Below the pieces are notes generated by a model. The model was given only the letters and a program-made list of their open reading frames with translations. It did not search any database and was not told where the DNA came from. A stretch of DNA of 64,000 nucleotides. Source: Artocarpus heterophyllus (taxonomy: Eukaryota; Streptophyta; Magnoliopsida; Rosales; Moraceae). Position numbers and translations under genes: made by a program. Where the stretch lies: contig CM046340.1 of the NCBI GenBank assembly GCA_025403435.1, forward strand, positions 26,978,210 to 27,042,209. Direction: 5' to 3'. How positions within the stretch are numbered: the stretch's first letter is position 1; every line of letters begins with the position of its first letter. Below, piece by piece: positions 46,401-57,625 of the stretch.

Positions 46401-46490
46401 TCCATTCACGAAGACACTAACTTTGAGAGTTTTCGAGAAGTATGTGGAAGCTATAGGGATGCGGGATTTGCCATATTTACTCACTTAGTG
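43421..46490 (+). pseudogene. Copia C pol: protease, integrase, reverse transcriptase, RNase H
   Basis: Protease: WVVDSGATNHVC (about 43424-43460, catalytic DSG). Integrase: LWHLRLGHINL (HHCC ligands), HSDVCGP, SDRGGEY and a decayed [11 protein letters not shown]. Reverse transcriptase: ARLVAKGYT with a TAA at 45134-45136, KSIYRLK, and a YVDD region broken by a frame change near 45500. RNase H: DLDFQSYLD, STMEAEYVA, YYDNTA (Cys and Ser changed) and a stop at 46318. The order is standard copia. The TAA at 45134 is shared with copy B. Confidence 0.85.
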
Positions 46491-46502
46491 TAAATTGGAG
46501 AT

Positions 46503-48392
46503 TGTTAGACATGTATGCCCTAAGGAGAGAAATGTATGATGTTTTTAGAGTCATTTTATCAATAAAGAATTAATTTATTATACATATACCAAATGGTTGT
46601 CCTCTTTATGTTTATATTTGTTGAACGTATGATAAGCGAACAAAAGACCGTTAGACTAAACTTTAGAATCAGGCATATGATGGACAGATTATGCAAAAGA
46701 CATGACTTTAAAGGTGATGGTTGAAATCATAAGATCTGTAATCTAGGGAATAAAGTTGGTCGCTTTATTTATGCAAAGATTATTATGTTGTCTATATCCC
46801 TATCGGGAGATGGTTTGTCTTAGCCATCAGAGGTGGACTCCACAAATAGAAACATTAGTGCATTGATATAGGTGACAATGTATTAGATCGAGACATAAAG
46901 TGTAATTGATTTGGATTAATACTTTTGTCTGCGTATATAAATTCACTTTAGACAATCACATGTGTTGTATCTTAATCCTAATAGTGAGCTCGTTGTCTTG
47001 ACTTATGTCTTTTGATGTACCAAAGAGTGACATCCATATTTTATGATAGTACGCATACCGGTACGTTGGGGACATGAGTCTTGATAATGTAGACCAGTTA
47101 TTCATAGATACGGAATCCATAGCACCTCTTTAGGAGTCGATGATATCCTCTTATATGCATTCTCTTGTAATTGAAAGATTGAAGTGCTTAACCATTTGGA
47201 GACATAGGTGTAACCGAATGGTATACTGTCCTTGGATGGTGAGTTTTCCGATAGTGAGATAATGGAACATAAAAGAAAAATAATCAGGAAGGTAGCATAA
47301 TTTATCCTTAAGCCAATTCTGGATATCCTATAGGGATACGATACATCATGATATGTCATGGACACTTAGCTAATTGGACTTCATAATTTTATATTGTTCA
47401 AGAGTGCAGCTCTAAGCTTTTAGTAGAGTAGCGTTAGAGTTGATAATTATGAAACATATATTCGGGATATTGGGTTTCATAATTATCAGGAGTTTGAATT
47501 ATATAGGTTCATCTGGTCCCCTTTACTAGCTCATAATAAATCCTGTAACGATACGCATGCTGTTCCAATAAATTGGTGACTTATATTGAATTATTAGATT
47601 GGCTAAAATTTGATAGGATCAGATAATTCATATTTGTTTATCGGTTGAATTAATTTATGTAAATTAATTCAAGATAAACCTTTTGAATTATCAGGAATAT
47701 TTATTTTCCTAGAGATTATCTAGATATGACTATTTTAATCAGATAAACTCTCTATTGGGTTATTTGACTTAAAACAAAGGCTCTATCTAAAAAATCTTGG
47801 GTGGGAGATAAAGGGTTCTCATGGATCATATTATCGCATGTTCGGCAGACCAATCAGTTAGTTTGGCCTGTCGATTGAGGAAGTTCAATAGGCCGATTCG
47901 TTATTTCAGCCTACCGATTTAACGATAATTTGATCATGCGTTTTAGACATGATTTTTTCAGATATAGATCCAAATTTGAATTTTTGAGGCCTTATTTGAT
48001 AATGACAAACCTTGGAGACGACCTTTGCAAATTTGGAGTGAGTTTTTTGAGTTATTTAGATCAATTGAGAAGTTAAGAGTGAGTACTCCTATGTCAGATA
48101 CTCTGAAACTCCCTAAGAGTTTTTGTTCACAATCATGAGCCTTTATTCTAGGTCTTTTGAATTGGTTGGAAGGAGTGTCACTGGAGGAAAAGCTATACAA
48201 CATGTGCCCACACACATACCGATTGTGGATAGAGAATAGCAAAGAAGACTAGTTGGTTGAGGCTCTTTTAGAACATTCTTTTAGAACGTTCTTCTCTTTA
48301 TTGATTGCTGGAGCTCTGCTGCTTTTAAAGGTTAGTAAGATCTAGTTAATTTATGTATATAGTGTGTCAAACTGTGTACTATTTTTCCAACA
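46503..48392 (+). repeat. 3' LTR of copia C (1890 bp)
   Basis: It starts TGTTAGACATG and ends TTTCCAACA. Near its end about 50 bp present in the other copies are deleted, and TTTTAGAACATTC is partly duplicated (48266-48293). The position of the TATA box reads TTTGCAAATT (48026-48035), so the promoter is lost, while the 5' LTR keeps TATAAATA. Confidence 0.9.
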
Positions 48393-48880
48393 ATCATTAG
48401 GGCTCAAAGGCGTTTGGATCGACGAGTTCCCAAAGATGCTCTGGGCATATTGAACTTCCACTCGAACTGCCATATGAGAAACTTCATTCTCCCTGGTCTA
48501 CGGAGCAAAGCCATCATCCCAACCGAGGTTAGTTTGTCAAGCTTTAGAGTCAAACACTTCGTCGAGCTATAGAATGCCGAGCTTGACCTCCAGGAAGACT
48601 AGAGAGAAAATGCCCTGATTCGCAGCGCTGCTCTGAATCAAGTTGTTACTCAGTACTGTAACAAGCGGGTACATCTAAGAAGTTTCAAAGTTAGTGATCT
48701 TGTCCTAAAAAAAGTCATCATCTAGCAACCCAGAATGAAATAGGACGGCCGTTCAAGGCGGTTAGCATTGTCTGGCTAGGCACATACAAAATAGCTGACA
48801 TGGAAGGAAATGTGCTCAGCCACCCATGGAATGCCAAGCACTTAAAGAAATTTTATTGCCAACAGGAGCCAGGGCACCCT

Positions 48881-49655
48881 TTTTTTATCGTTAGCCCTAA
48901 TATTCTTTTTGTAACTAAAAGATCTACCAAATAGAGTAGAGAGATGTATAAAAAAAGAAAAATCAATGAAAAACATACATTCAAAGATCCTTCGAGCAAT
49001 TTGCACTTCAAAAAGGCCATAACTCCCGAACAGGGGGAGGCCGCCCTAACTCCCAAGTGAGGGAGCTGGTTGGCACACCGTCAACCACAAGTGGACTTGA
49101 AACAACAGTCCACTAGTCTAATGTATCGTGGATGCCCTGACCAACAGTCACGCCGACCTAGTAATGACCCGAAGAATTTAACTCCCGATCACAACTAGAC
49201 TTGTAAAAGTCCTAAAGAACTTAAACAAGTCTAAGGGGGCACAGGGTACTACAAGCCATTGTAGCTAGCCCAGATCAGACATGCCAGACAAGCGTTCTTG
49301 AACATAAGAATCTGAGAAGTAGACACTTCTCCTGGTCGGTTAAAAAAGTATATAAAGTAAGAACTGAGAAAAATAAAATAACTCGAGAAATATTGAACTT
49401 GGGAAAAATAAAATAACTCGAGGAACATTGAACTTGGGAAAAATAAAATAATCCAAGAAGCATCAAACTTGGAAAAAAATAAAAATTTTATTAATGTCTA
49501 CAGGAGGTACAAAGAACCGAACATCTCCAAAACCCAAATAGGATAAAAAAATAAAAAGGAGAGTACAAAAAAGGCTCAACTCTAGGTTCGAAGCTGCCGT
49601 CCTCGGCATCCAAATTGACAACTATGTCCTGCCCTCTTAGGACTTGGACTTCCTC
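48881..49655. other. TAT element E spacer between integrase and antisense ORF, with tandem repeat
   Basis: No gene is seen. A 35 bp unit beginning AAAAATAAAATAACTCGAGG and ending TTGAACTTGGG is repeated three times at 49369-49403, 49404-49438 and 49439-49472; the third is the most diverged. Local tandem repeats between pol and the 3' LTR are known for TAT/Ogre-type elements. Confidence 0.7.
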
Positions 49656-51970
49656 ATCCTACTTCTCCTCCTCGTCGGCCTCAGACTCAACTATGAGCGA
49701 CCAGTCCAAAGCAGCAGCCTCAGGATGCTTCTCTAAAAGGTATTCTTGTAAATCCTTCATCTTGGGGTAATAATTGTCTGCATAGTCAACAAAGCCCTTA
49801 AACTCCTCTACTGCCTGGGCTAGCCTGCCGGGTAGCTCCTCCCTCAAGAACTGCTCGTGCTTATCCTGAGCGGCCTGGACTTTGTTTACCTCTTCAAAGA
49901 GCTCTACCTCTGCCGTGCTTGATTGGCCTCCTCTCGAGCTTTCCAAGCCTCATCCACGGCCTGGGTCACATCGACTCTTGCTAGGAAAGCTCAATCTCTT
50001 TTTCCTAGAGCATTTTCTCCACTCGGTCTTTCTTGTCAACGGCCTTATCGGCCTTTCTTCTCTCAGTGTGGAAGGAGCAGACCTCAATGAATCGGCCATC
50101 TTTAGATATGAGCATGCCTGCAAAAGCACTAATAAAAAATTCCTGGATGATGAGCTTAAAGGTTGAGTTGAAGCAATGTGAGAACATTTACTTTTGGGCT
50201 GCCACAAAAAATTCCTTGTTTGGCTTGGCCTCCCTAATGGTCTGGACCATCAGGGGGCACGACAGACGACTCCTCGTTAGCAGGTTGGCTAGCGATGGTG
50301 AGATAACAAGAACGACGGTAAGAGGGTTGCCTTCCCCTTGGTTTGACAAGTCCCTCTATCTTGTTGGCAGCGGTATGCTCGGAGGGTCATCAGTGACAGG
50401 GTGCTCAGGCTCCTCAGTCCTTTTCCACTTGGACCCAAAGATCCCTTTGCCTTTGGACCAACGGAGCCCCTCCATCATTCTTTACCGCTCCTGCCTGGAC
50501 ATCCCCTTCAAAGACATGTGTACAAGAAAATTTCTAAGTCAAATTTAGCTCAGTATCAACAAAAAGAAATTCAGGGCAAACCTTCAATTTGTAGCTGGCT
50601 TGGTAGGTAAAGCTGCCTAATCACATCCTCGAGCTCTTTGTCGGCTATGGGCGGCCCTAAACCGAGAGAACCACTAAAAGAGTCCTCAAAACTGGACAAT
50701 GATGGCTGCCCCACTGGCTGCCTAGATCGATAGGTGCTCGACCTTAGGATGTCAATAGCACTACACTCTGCGATGGTCACTTGCTCTATAGGACAAGCAT
50801 TTGGAACATCATCTTGGTGGGGGTTGGTTGAGTTAGACCCCTTAAACCAACCATAGTAGGCGAGGTTCGTCTTCCGTAACAAGAAGGCCTATTGCCAAGA
50901 AGCTTTAGGCTTCACGTACAACTCGTCCACAGCTGCAATGACTCCGCTCGGTGCCCACGGTCTCTTCGTCCACATGTGTTCTTGCTCAAATCTTGTCAAG
51001 ACCTCCTGATCTTTGGGCATCACCTCACCAGTTGGAGACATCTAGTTTCCCCTGACATAAAACCACTCAAATTTCCAAAGCTTATTTGAGTTAGGATTCT
51101 CGAAGATGAAATCCTTCATAAAACCAGTGAAGTAGTATCAACTGATCCGCTGGAGAAGCCTCTTTATCTTGAAGACCTGCTTGAAGGCCTCATACGGCAT
51201 CTTGGTTACGTTAAAGTTCCTCCACGTGATGTACATCCTGATCAGGGATCGATAACTGTTGGGATTCGATTGAGTAAGGCACACATTCAAATCATTGAGT
51301 GCCAGCCAAAGGAAAGGATGAGATGGAAGGTAGAGTCTTGCTTTGAAAAACTCCATTTATAGTGTAATGTACCCCTCTAGTGGGTCCATTAGAGGATCCC
51401 CCTCATGGGGCAACATCAGGATGAAATCGTCAGGAATCAAATACTCCCGATGCAAGGTTTCAAGTATATCTTGCCACTAAGGTTTGGTCAGACTGATCCC
51501 TTCTAAAGGCAGTTGCCATGGCAGGTCTTTCCTTTTTGGCCTCCTCGTCCTTGGCCTTGTCGCCTTTGGTTGGCCTATCCACCTCGACGGACAAATCGAT
51601 GGTCATTTCTCCCATTACAAGACTTAAAGCCTCGGTGTCCCGACTAGAGGTGCTTCGTACATTGGCGTCTACCACCAAGCTAGCATGTTCTCAAGTAAAA
51701 ACCCAAGATGTGCCTGCAGCAGCTGCCCTAATGTACGAGTCCTCGCCCTTACATGGTCTGATTGGATGCCTCCCTTTAATAATGTCAAGGAACTCTCTCT
51801 AGGATTGTTCCTTCTCTAAGGCTAAGGATCTCGGCCAATCGGGCCGCCCCATCCTAGTTAGGTGAGGTTTCTTTAATGTCTACCTCATCGGTTTTAGATC
51901 AGTTAGTCTCGGTGCTATCATCCAACCCGGAGACAATTGAGTTGTTTTGGGAATCACTTAAATCGCTCAT
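49656..51970 (-). pseudogene. Antisense extra ORF of TAT element E (putative gypsy-type transposon domain)
   Basis: On the minus strand a decayed coding region starts at ATG 51970 (MSDLSDSQNNSI). It shows LHREYLIPDDFILMLPHEGD, then EFFKARLYLPSHPFLWLAL, LNDLNVCLTQSNPNSYRSL, IWRNFNV-like YITWRNFNV (51356-51138) and KLWKFEWFYVRG. It ends in a Glu/Lys-rich, probably coiled-coil C-terminus with FVDYADNYYPKMKDLQEYL (about 49800-49740). The middle matches what I know as the 'putative gypsy type transposon' domain (PF04195). TAT elements often carry such an extra ORF in antisense between pol and the 3' LTR. Its role is unknown. Several stops and frame changes are present. Confidence 0.72.
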
Positions 51971-52219
51971 GGTTAAGTTTCTATTTGAGAATTACCTGCT
52001 TAGGTATATAGTTGTTTGGGCTTGAAAATAAAAGTCCTCAGATTACTCTATACTGCTCGGTAGCTAAAACTTAGAAGTTCAGAAATTTAGTCGTGCAAAC
52101 ATTCTAGAACAATGGGGAATCAACCCTTATTTGTAATTGAAACTCAGGCACAAAACTTGAAGAGATGTGATGATTACGCTTGTCGAAAAACAACCAATTG
52201 TGTGGTGACGCGTGTCTTA

Positions 52220-52435
52220 TCGAGCTTGACGACGTGTCCCTCTAACTTCCATCGCCTCGAGACAAAATCTGAAGACCAACCCAAGCCGACCAAACCCTCT
52301 CAATATAGTCCACCTTGCCGAGCATCGTCGAGCTTGACCACATGTCCCTCTAACTTCCATCGCCCCAAGACAAAACCTGAAGACCAACCTAAGCTGACCA
52401 AACCCTCTCGGTATAGTTCATCTTCCTGAGCACCG
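52220..52435. repeat. 108 bp tandem duplication next to the 3' LTR of element E
   Basis: Units 52220-52327 and 52328-52435 both run TCGAGCTTGAC..., TGTCCCTCTAACTTCCATCG, AAGACCAACC, CCAAACCCTCTC and ATAGT. They differ at roughly fifteen positions by eye. The block ends just before the polypurine tract. Confidence 0.8.
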
Positions 52436-52440
52436 ACTAA

Positions 52441-52457
52441 GTGCATTGGGGGGCTAC
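52441..52457 (+). other. Polypurine tract of element E
   Basis: GTGCATTGGGGGGCTAC stands immediately before the 3' LTR start. The G run would be the RNase H-resistant primer for plus-strand synthesis. Confidence 0.6.
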
Positions 52458-53118
52458 TATTGGGGGTATGCTCAGCACTATCCCCGAGGACTGCCCCATG
52501 GCAGCTTGACAGTAGTGCTTGGCAAAGTCATCAAGAAGACAATCTGTAGCCTCTTGAGATCGGTTCTTCCTCTTGAGGTGCTCTATAGGGCCCCTATTAG
52601 CTGCGACACAAGGCATCACCTCCTCAGGAAGAATGCATGCTTGGGTCGGACTGTTAGAGCCTGCAACCAAGCAGCAACTCACCTCAGAAGGTCAAAATAT
52701 GGCCTTATTTCCACCCTTAGATGGAGATCAATCCTTCGGTGGAGGTCACGACACTTGTCACCTGCTCCTTGACAGGTTTTGACGTTATAAATGGGTCATG
52801 GGTCAAGGGTGAAGGGTCAAGCGCACCTAACACTTTGTTCAAGTGGTAGCTATAAATAGAGCACATTTATTATAGCTTAAGGTAACGTGCTCTTTCCCAA
52901 CTAACTCCACCTTCATACTCTCTCGAATAGGTACCTGACTTGAGCATCAGAGAGCCTTTGGCCAGCACCACACCTGGTACCCCCACACCTCTATTACATC
53001 CCTCTTCTTATTTCAGGTTCACCTCGACAAGCAAAGATGAGCAAGGAAGAGCCATCTGAGCATTGTGCGCAGCTGCACATGGTGTTGATAGACAGCAATC
53101 CAGTGCTAGGCCTTAACA
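52458..53118 (+). repeat. 3' LTR of TAT element E (661 bp)
   Basis: It starts TATTGGGGGTATGCTCAGC, with the first dinucleotide TG changed to TA, and ends GGCCTTAACA. AATAG follows, matching AACAG left of the 5' LTR. Confidence 0.82.
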
Positions 53119-53123
53119 AATAG

Positions 53124-54756
53124 ATTTGATCTTGCTTACTCTTCTTCACTCCATCTTTATTGTTTTTATTGTTTTCTATTTTTTTTTCTTTGCTTAGGTT
53201 GTCTCTTTTCCTTTATATTTAGTCTTATATTAAGGACAATGTAAGCTTTAATTGTTGGGAGGGGGAAGGATTTAGGATTTTTTTTTTTTATTTTCTTTAA
53301 AAAAACTTTGTTTAAAAAACTTTAAAAAAATAAAAAATTTTAAAAATTTTGTGTTCTTATTTTTTTTTATTTTTAATCTAGGTTTTAGGTTGTTTTTGTG
53401 TCTTAGGATCCTTTCTAATTTCATTGATGAGAACTGAATATTAATTCTTAGGGATTTGTTTGATTATGAGGGTTGTATTCAATCTTGAGGTCATTCTTTT
53501 GTTAATGTATCTTTGTAATGATTATAATCACACTTTATGCACATAGCCATGTTATTTGATAAAGAGGCTCACATGTTAGATTAAATAGATTTGCATATCC
53601 TCATATTAATTCTCACTTTAATTTTGACTTGTCAAGGTTAAATGTTAGAACTCTCCCAGAGGTTTGTTGAGGCAAATGGCTGATTAAGCATCACTTTAAA
53701 AAGGATTGAAGGCACTTGGATTCCTAGCATTAGGGCTAAATAAGCCAGAGCCCTAATAGATGTTCCAAGAGAATATCCTCCTAGTAAACCAATTTGAGCT
53801 TTTCATGCAAAACTTTTTATTTGGCTAACCACATTATCTCCTTACCTAGCCTGATTATTTTATAACTTTACTCTTATTCTAAAGATGAACTAGAGCTTAG
53901 AGACTTATTTCATGATTCAAAGGGAATTTTGCAAGAAATTGGGTTAGGGATAGAAAATGAGTATGGGGAGAGAATCAAATTGAGAGAAAGAAGGAATGAA
54001 AATTTTTGTAAAGGTAGCGCAAGAAAAACAAAAGAAACAAGAAAAAAATCAAATTACAGAAAAAAGAAAAAAAGGAAAAAATACAAAGAAGAAAAAAAAT
54101 CGAGAGAAAAAGAAGTAAATACAAAAAAATAAATAAAATCTTGGGCTTTCCTATTTTTATATTTTGGGTCTTACAAGGTTAGTTAGAATGATGAAAAGGC
54201 CCAACACAATGATATTTGGCCTATATGAGATTTTTTTGGGTTTTGAGAGGTGTTTATTGAAAATCTAACAATGTCTCTAACTCTATGAAATCTTTAAGAC
54301 CTTTGTAAATCCTATATCCTTTCTTTTATATACCCACTATCCATTGGCCCTGTTACAACCCGTATCGAAGATCTTTTTGATTTCAGGTAGTGCCTTCAGC
54401 ATAGTGGAGATTTGTACCAAAGGGGGAGCCTATGACATTTAATCTTTATAACCAGCATTAGGTGATCAGTTTTATGTGGACTACAAGGGTTTACCTTTTT
54501 TGAAGTATGTGTTGTTTCAATATTAGTAACAATGGTTAATTCACAAAAGCATGAGTATGATTGTTATAGGATATATTAACTTGAGAATGACTAAGTGATT
54601 CAACACAATGCTTGTTTGATTTCAAGATTCATAATTCTTACTGTTCTTTGAGGTAAAAGAATGGAAGGTTAGTTTTTTTTCGTCTATATTTTTGTTATTT
54701 TTATTCTTCATCTTACATTTGCTTGAACACTAGCAAAAGTTAAGTATGGAGGAATT
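53124..54756 (+). other. 3' spacer of Athila D
   Basis: This is non-coding DNA that continues the Athila element after E. It has T-rich and A-rich tracts and a purine-rich stretch (53990-54130) whose Lys/Arg/Glu-rich ORF is compositional only. It ends with the purine-rich AGTATGGAGGAATT (54743-54756) directly before the 3' LTR. I find no integrase, reverse transcriptase or env-like sequence on either strand. Confidence 0.7.
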
Positions 54757-55573
54757 TGATAAGGGCTTAATTTGATAAAATTTTCTAATTAATTTTCTTA
54801 TTAATCTTTGCTTATTTTCAAGTATTTTGTGTTTTAACTATGGTTCTTGTGTATTGTAGATGATTAAAGGTGATGAGCTCAAAATTGGATGAAAAGGAAG
54901 ATTTGGAGTCTACAAGTTGCATTTATTGAGTTTAGAGGTCATCTAGAGGCCAAAGTTAAATTTTTATCATATTAGTGGACTAAAAATCAAGTTCAGCAAG
55001 TCAGGGCCTTGCCCCAGCAAGGAAAAGGCCCGTGGTCGCGCCACAACATAAAGGCCAAGTATGGCTGTGCGAATCGTCCAACAAAGCCATGCGTATCCCC
55101 CAATCTTCATATGAGAATTTGTGTAACCTTGCCACCGCGAGAAGTTCACCTCACCCTTGTGCATGTCTCCTTTGGTGGCTCCGTTTTTGACCTAATTTAA
55201 GCCAAATTACCCATTTTCAACCTCTAATACCAAAACCTATAAAAGCCTCACTTAGAAACACAATTGAGACCAGTTTTTCTATTATTTTCTAGCCACCTCT
55301 TAGAGAGAAAGAGAGAGAGAAAAGAAGGAGAATTCTTTTCAAGCTCAAGGAGTTTTGTCTGCATGAAGATTTCTTTGTGATCATCAAAGATTTTTTCTTT
55401 TTCTTTCTTCCCTTTGAACGCTAATTATGTTTTCAATCTATTTTTTGTTATTTAATTTTGCTAATATGTTAGGCCAAATTTCTCTTAGGTTAAGGGTAAT
55501 TTCAAAATCCTATTCTCAATTATGTGTGATATTTTCAGAATTATTTCTAATTTTCTCAATCGGATTTCTTATG
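54757..55573 (+). repeat. 3' LTR of Athila D, left part, cut by copia B
   Basis: It is colinear with 25314 onward for about 815 bp and then stops at TTATG (55569-55573), where the copia B LTR starts. The matching site in the 5' LTR is near 26133 (GTTTATG). The rest should continue beyond the window after copia B. Confidence 0.85.
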
Positions 55574-57612
55574 TGTTAGACATGTATGCCCTAAGGAGTA
55601 AAAATGTAATATGTTTTTGGAGACATTTTTATCAATAAAGAATTTATTCATACCAAATCTTGTCCTCTTTACGTTCATATTTGTTGAATGTATGATAAGC
55701 AAACAGTAGTCTGAGACTGTCAGTCTAAACCTTAAGAATTGGGCATATGATGGACTGATTATGCGGAAGACACGATTCTTAAGGTGACGGTCTAAAACAT
55801 ATGATCCGCAATCGAGGGAATAAAGTTGGGCGCTTTATTCATGTAAAGATTGTTATGTTGTCTATATCCCTTTTGGGAGATGGTTTGTCTTGGCCATCGG
55901 AGTTGGACTCCGTGAATAGAGACATTGGCACGTTGTCATAGGTGACGATGTGTTGGATCAGGACATAAAGTGAATTGATTTGGATTGATAATTCTGTCTT
56001 GGCAAATCGATTCACTTTAGATAGTCATTTGTATTGTATCTTAATCCTGAGATGAATAGTGGGCCCGTTGTCTCGACTTGTGTCTTTTGATGTACCAATG
56101 GGTGACTCCCACATCTCTATAGTGGTATGCATGCCGGTACGTTGGAGGCATGACTCTTAATAGTGTAGACTTGTTATTCATAGATATGGAATCCATAGCT
56201 CCTCTTTAGGAGTAATGATATTCTCTTATATGCGTTGTCCTGTAATTGGAAAACTGGAGCGCTCAACCATTTGGACACATAGGTGTAACCGAATGGTATA
56301 CTATCTTTGGATGGTAAGTTTTCTAATGGTGAGACAATGGAATGTAAGATAAAAATGATCAGGAAGGTATGATAGAACTTGTCCTTAAGCCGATTATGGA
56401 TTATCATATAGGGATACGATGCACTATGATAGTCATGGAGACTTAGCTACACGAGCTTCGTAATTCTATAAAGTTCGAGAGTGCAGCTCTAAGCTTTTAG
56501 TGGAGTAGCGTTGGAGTTGATAATTGTGAAATGTATATCTGGGATATTGGGTTTCATAATTATCATGAGCTTGAACTTTATAGGTCCATTTTGGTCCCCT
56601 TTGCTAGCTCACAAAATCCTGTAACGACACGGCGTGCTTTTCCAATAATTGGTGACTTATGTCGGATTTATCAGATTGGTTTAAAATTTGTAAGAATCAG
56701 ATAATTCATGTCTGTTTATTGGTTGAATTAATTTTGTAAGAAATTAGTTCAAGATAAACTTGTTGAATTATTGCGATCAGATAATTCTTGTCTGTTTATT
56801 GGTTGATTTAATTTTGGATAAATTAAATCAAGATAAACTTGTAGAATTATTGTGAATTGATTTATTTTCTTAGAGATTATCTTGATAAAGTTTGTTTTGA
56901 TTAGAGAACTTCTCTATTGGGTTATTTGAATCAAAACTGAGACTTTATCCTTTAGAATCTCGGGTGGAAAATAAAAGATTCGCGGAGATTTTTTCTCGGG
57001 AGTTCGGCCTGTCGGATGACGTGTTTGGCCTATCGAACTGGCCTGATTGGCCTGCCGATAAGAATGTTCGGCCTGTCGATCAGCGAGAGATAAGATTACG
57101 TGTTTTCACGCGGATCTTATCAGATACTGATCCGAACTTGATTTTGTTTCGAGTTTTTGAGACCTAATCTGATATGGACTGACCCCAGGACCAATAGGTA
57201 TAAAAAGGGAGTGAGTCTCATGATTTACTCAGATCAATAGAGATCAATTTGAGAGATTAAGAGTGATACTCTTCTAGTGAGCATCTGAAAACTCCCTGAG
57301 AGCTTTTGTTCACAAATCACGAACACTAGCTTTGGGTTCTCTCTATTGGTTGGAAGGAGAGTCACCGGTGGAAGAGCTGTACGTGTGAGCCCACACTCAC
57401 TCCGGTTGTGGATAGAGAATAGCAAAGAAGACCAGTTGGTTGAGGCCCTTATGGAATGTTGCTTCTCTACACGGATTGCGGAGGTTTTTCGGCACACTGA
57501 GGTTAGTAAGATCTGTCTAATTTATACATATAACATGTCAAACTTGTGTTTTGGAAATTACTCTGATGAAATTTTTTTAAAAAAAATTCCGCTGCGCACT
57601 TTGTTTCCAACG
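55574..57612 (+). repeat. 5' LTR of copia B (2039 bp)
   Basis: It starts TGTTAGACATG and ends TTTCCAACG, the final A being changed to G. The promoter has CCAATAGG followed by TATAAAAA (57199-57206). Degenerate palindromic repeats lie at 56998-57085. B's two LTRs share a short deletion after AATTTATTCATACC relative to A. Confidence 0.92.
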
Positions 57613-57614
57613 AT

Positions 57615-57625
57615 TGGTATCAGAG
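57615..57625 (+). other. Primer-binding site of copia B
   Basis: TGGTATCAGAG, two bases after the LTR, is complementary to the 3' end of initiator tRNA-Met. The next bases (ATAGG) depart from the usual CCAGG by two changes. Confidence 0.88.

Larger units (their letters stand above)
36966..48392 (+). mobile_element. Ty1/copia element C, complete but decayed, in TAT integrase
   Basis: It has a 5' LTR in two pieces (36966-38326 and 40353-40928) around solo LTR G2, a primer site 40931-40943, a leader of about 1.6 kb, gag-pol 42545-46490 and a 3' LTR 46503-48392. The 5 bp repeats ATTAT (36961-36965) and ATCAT (48393-48397) flank it. Without G2 it is about 9.4 kb. It belongs to the same family as A and B. 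Pol has more than a dozen stops, so C is older or more heavily decayed than B. Confidence 0.92.
36330..48880 (+). pseudogene. TAT element E integrase, interrupted by copia C
   Basis: The left part (36330-36965) shows GKLYRHGCTTPYLRCV, AKGAIDLIGPLS (first Asp), ANYFTN-like AINYFTN, RYGIPYTIVTNDTKQF (second Asp) and SNGQVEAVNKTIKDNLKKK (Glu). The right part (48398-48880) resumes with ELPKMLW-type sequence, SKAIIPTEVSLSSFRV, EDXRENALIRSAALNQVV and RSFKVSDLVLKK, the integrase C-terminal region. Copia C (36966-48392), flanked by ATTAT/ATCAT, was inserted between them. Confidence 0.8.
31167..53118 (+). mobile_element. TAT-lineage Ty3/gypsy element E, split by copia C
   Basis: Layout: 5' LTR 31167-31812, gag about 32289-33240, protease 33460-34120, RT-RNase H 34390-36290, integrase 36330-36965 continuing at 48398-48880, tandem repeats 49369-49472, antisense ORF 51970-49656, 108 bp repeats 52220-52435, polypurine tract 52441-52457 and 3' LTR 52458-53118. 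AACAG (31162-31166) and AATAG (53119-53123) are its target duplication with one mismatch, in the 3' spacer of Athila D. Without copia C it is about 10.5 kb. All genes are decayed. Confidence 0.88.
25314..55573 (+). mobile_element. Athila-type Ty3/gypsy element D (gag-protease only), split by three later insertions
   Basis: Layout: 5' LTR 25314-26842, primer site 26847-26866, gag 26947-30580 (interrupted by G1), protease about 30600-31080, 3' spacer in two parts (31081-31166 and 53124-54756) around element E, and 3' LTR from 54757, cut by copia B at 55573. Without inserts the internal region is about 4.0 kb, against 7 kb or more in complete Athila elements. No reverse transcriptase, RNase H or integrase motif is present in any part, so it must have relied on another element. 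It lies in copia F. Confidence 0.85.

Noticed and set aside
53929..54132. Lys/Arg/Glu-rich ORF as a small basic protein
   Set aside because: It is a purine-rich low-complexity tract in the Athila 3' spacer, with no start context or family match.
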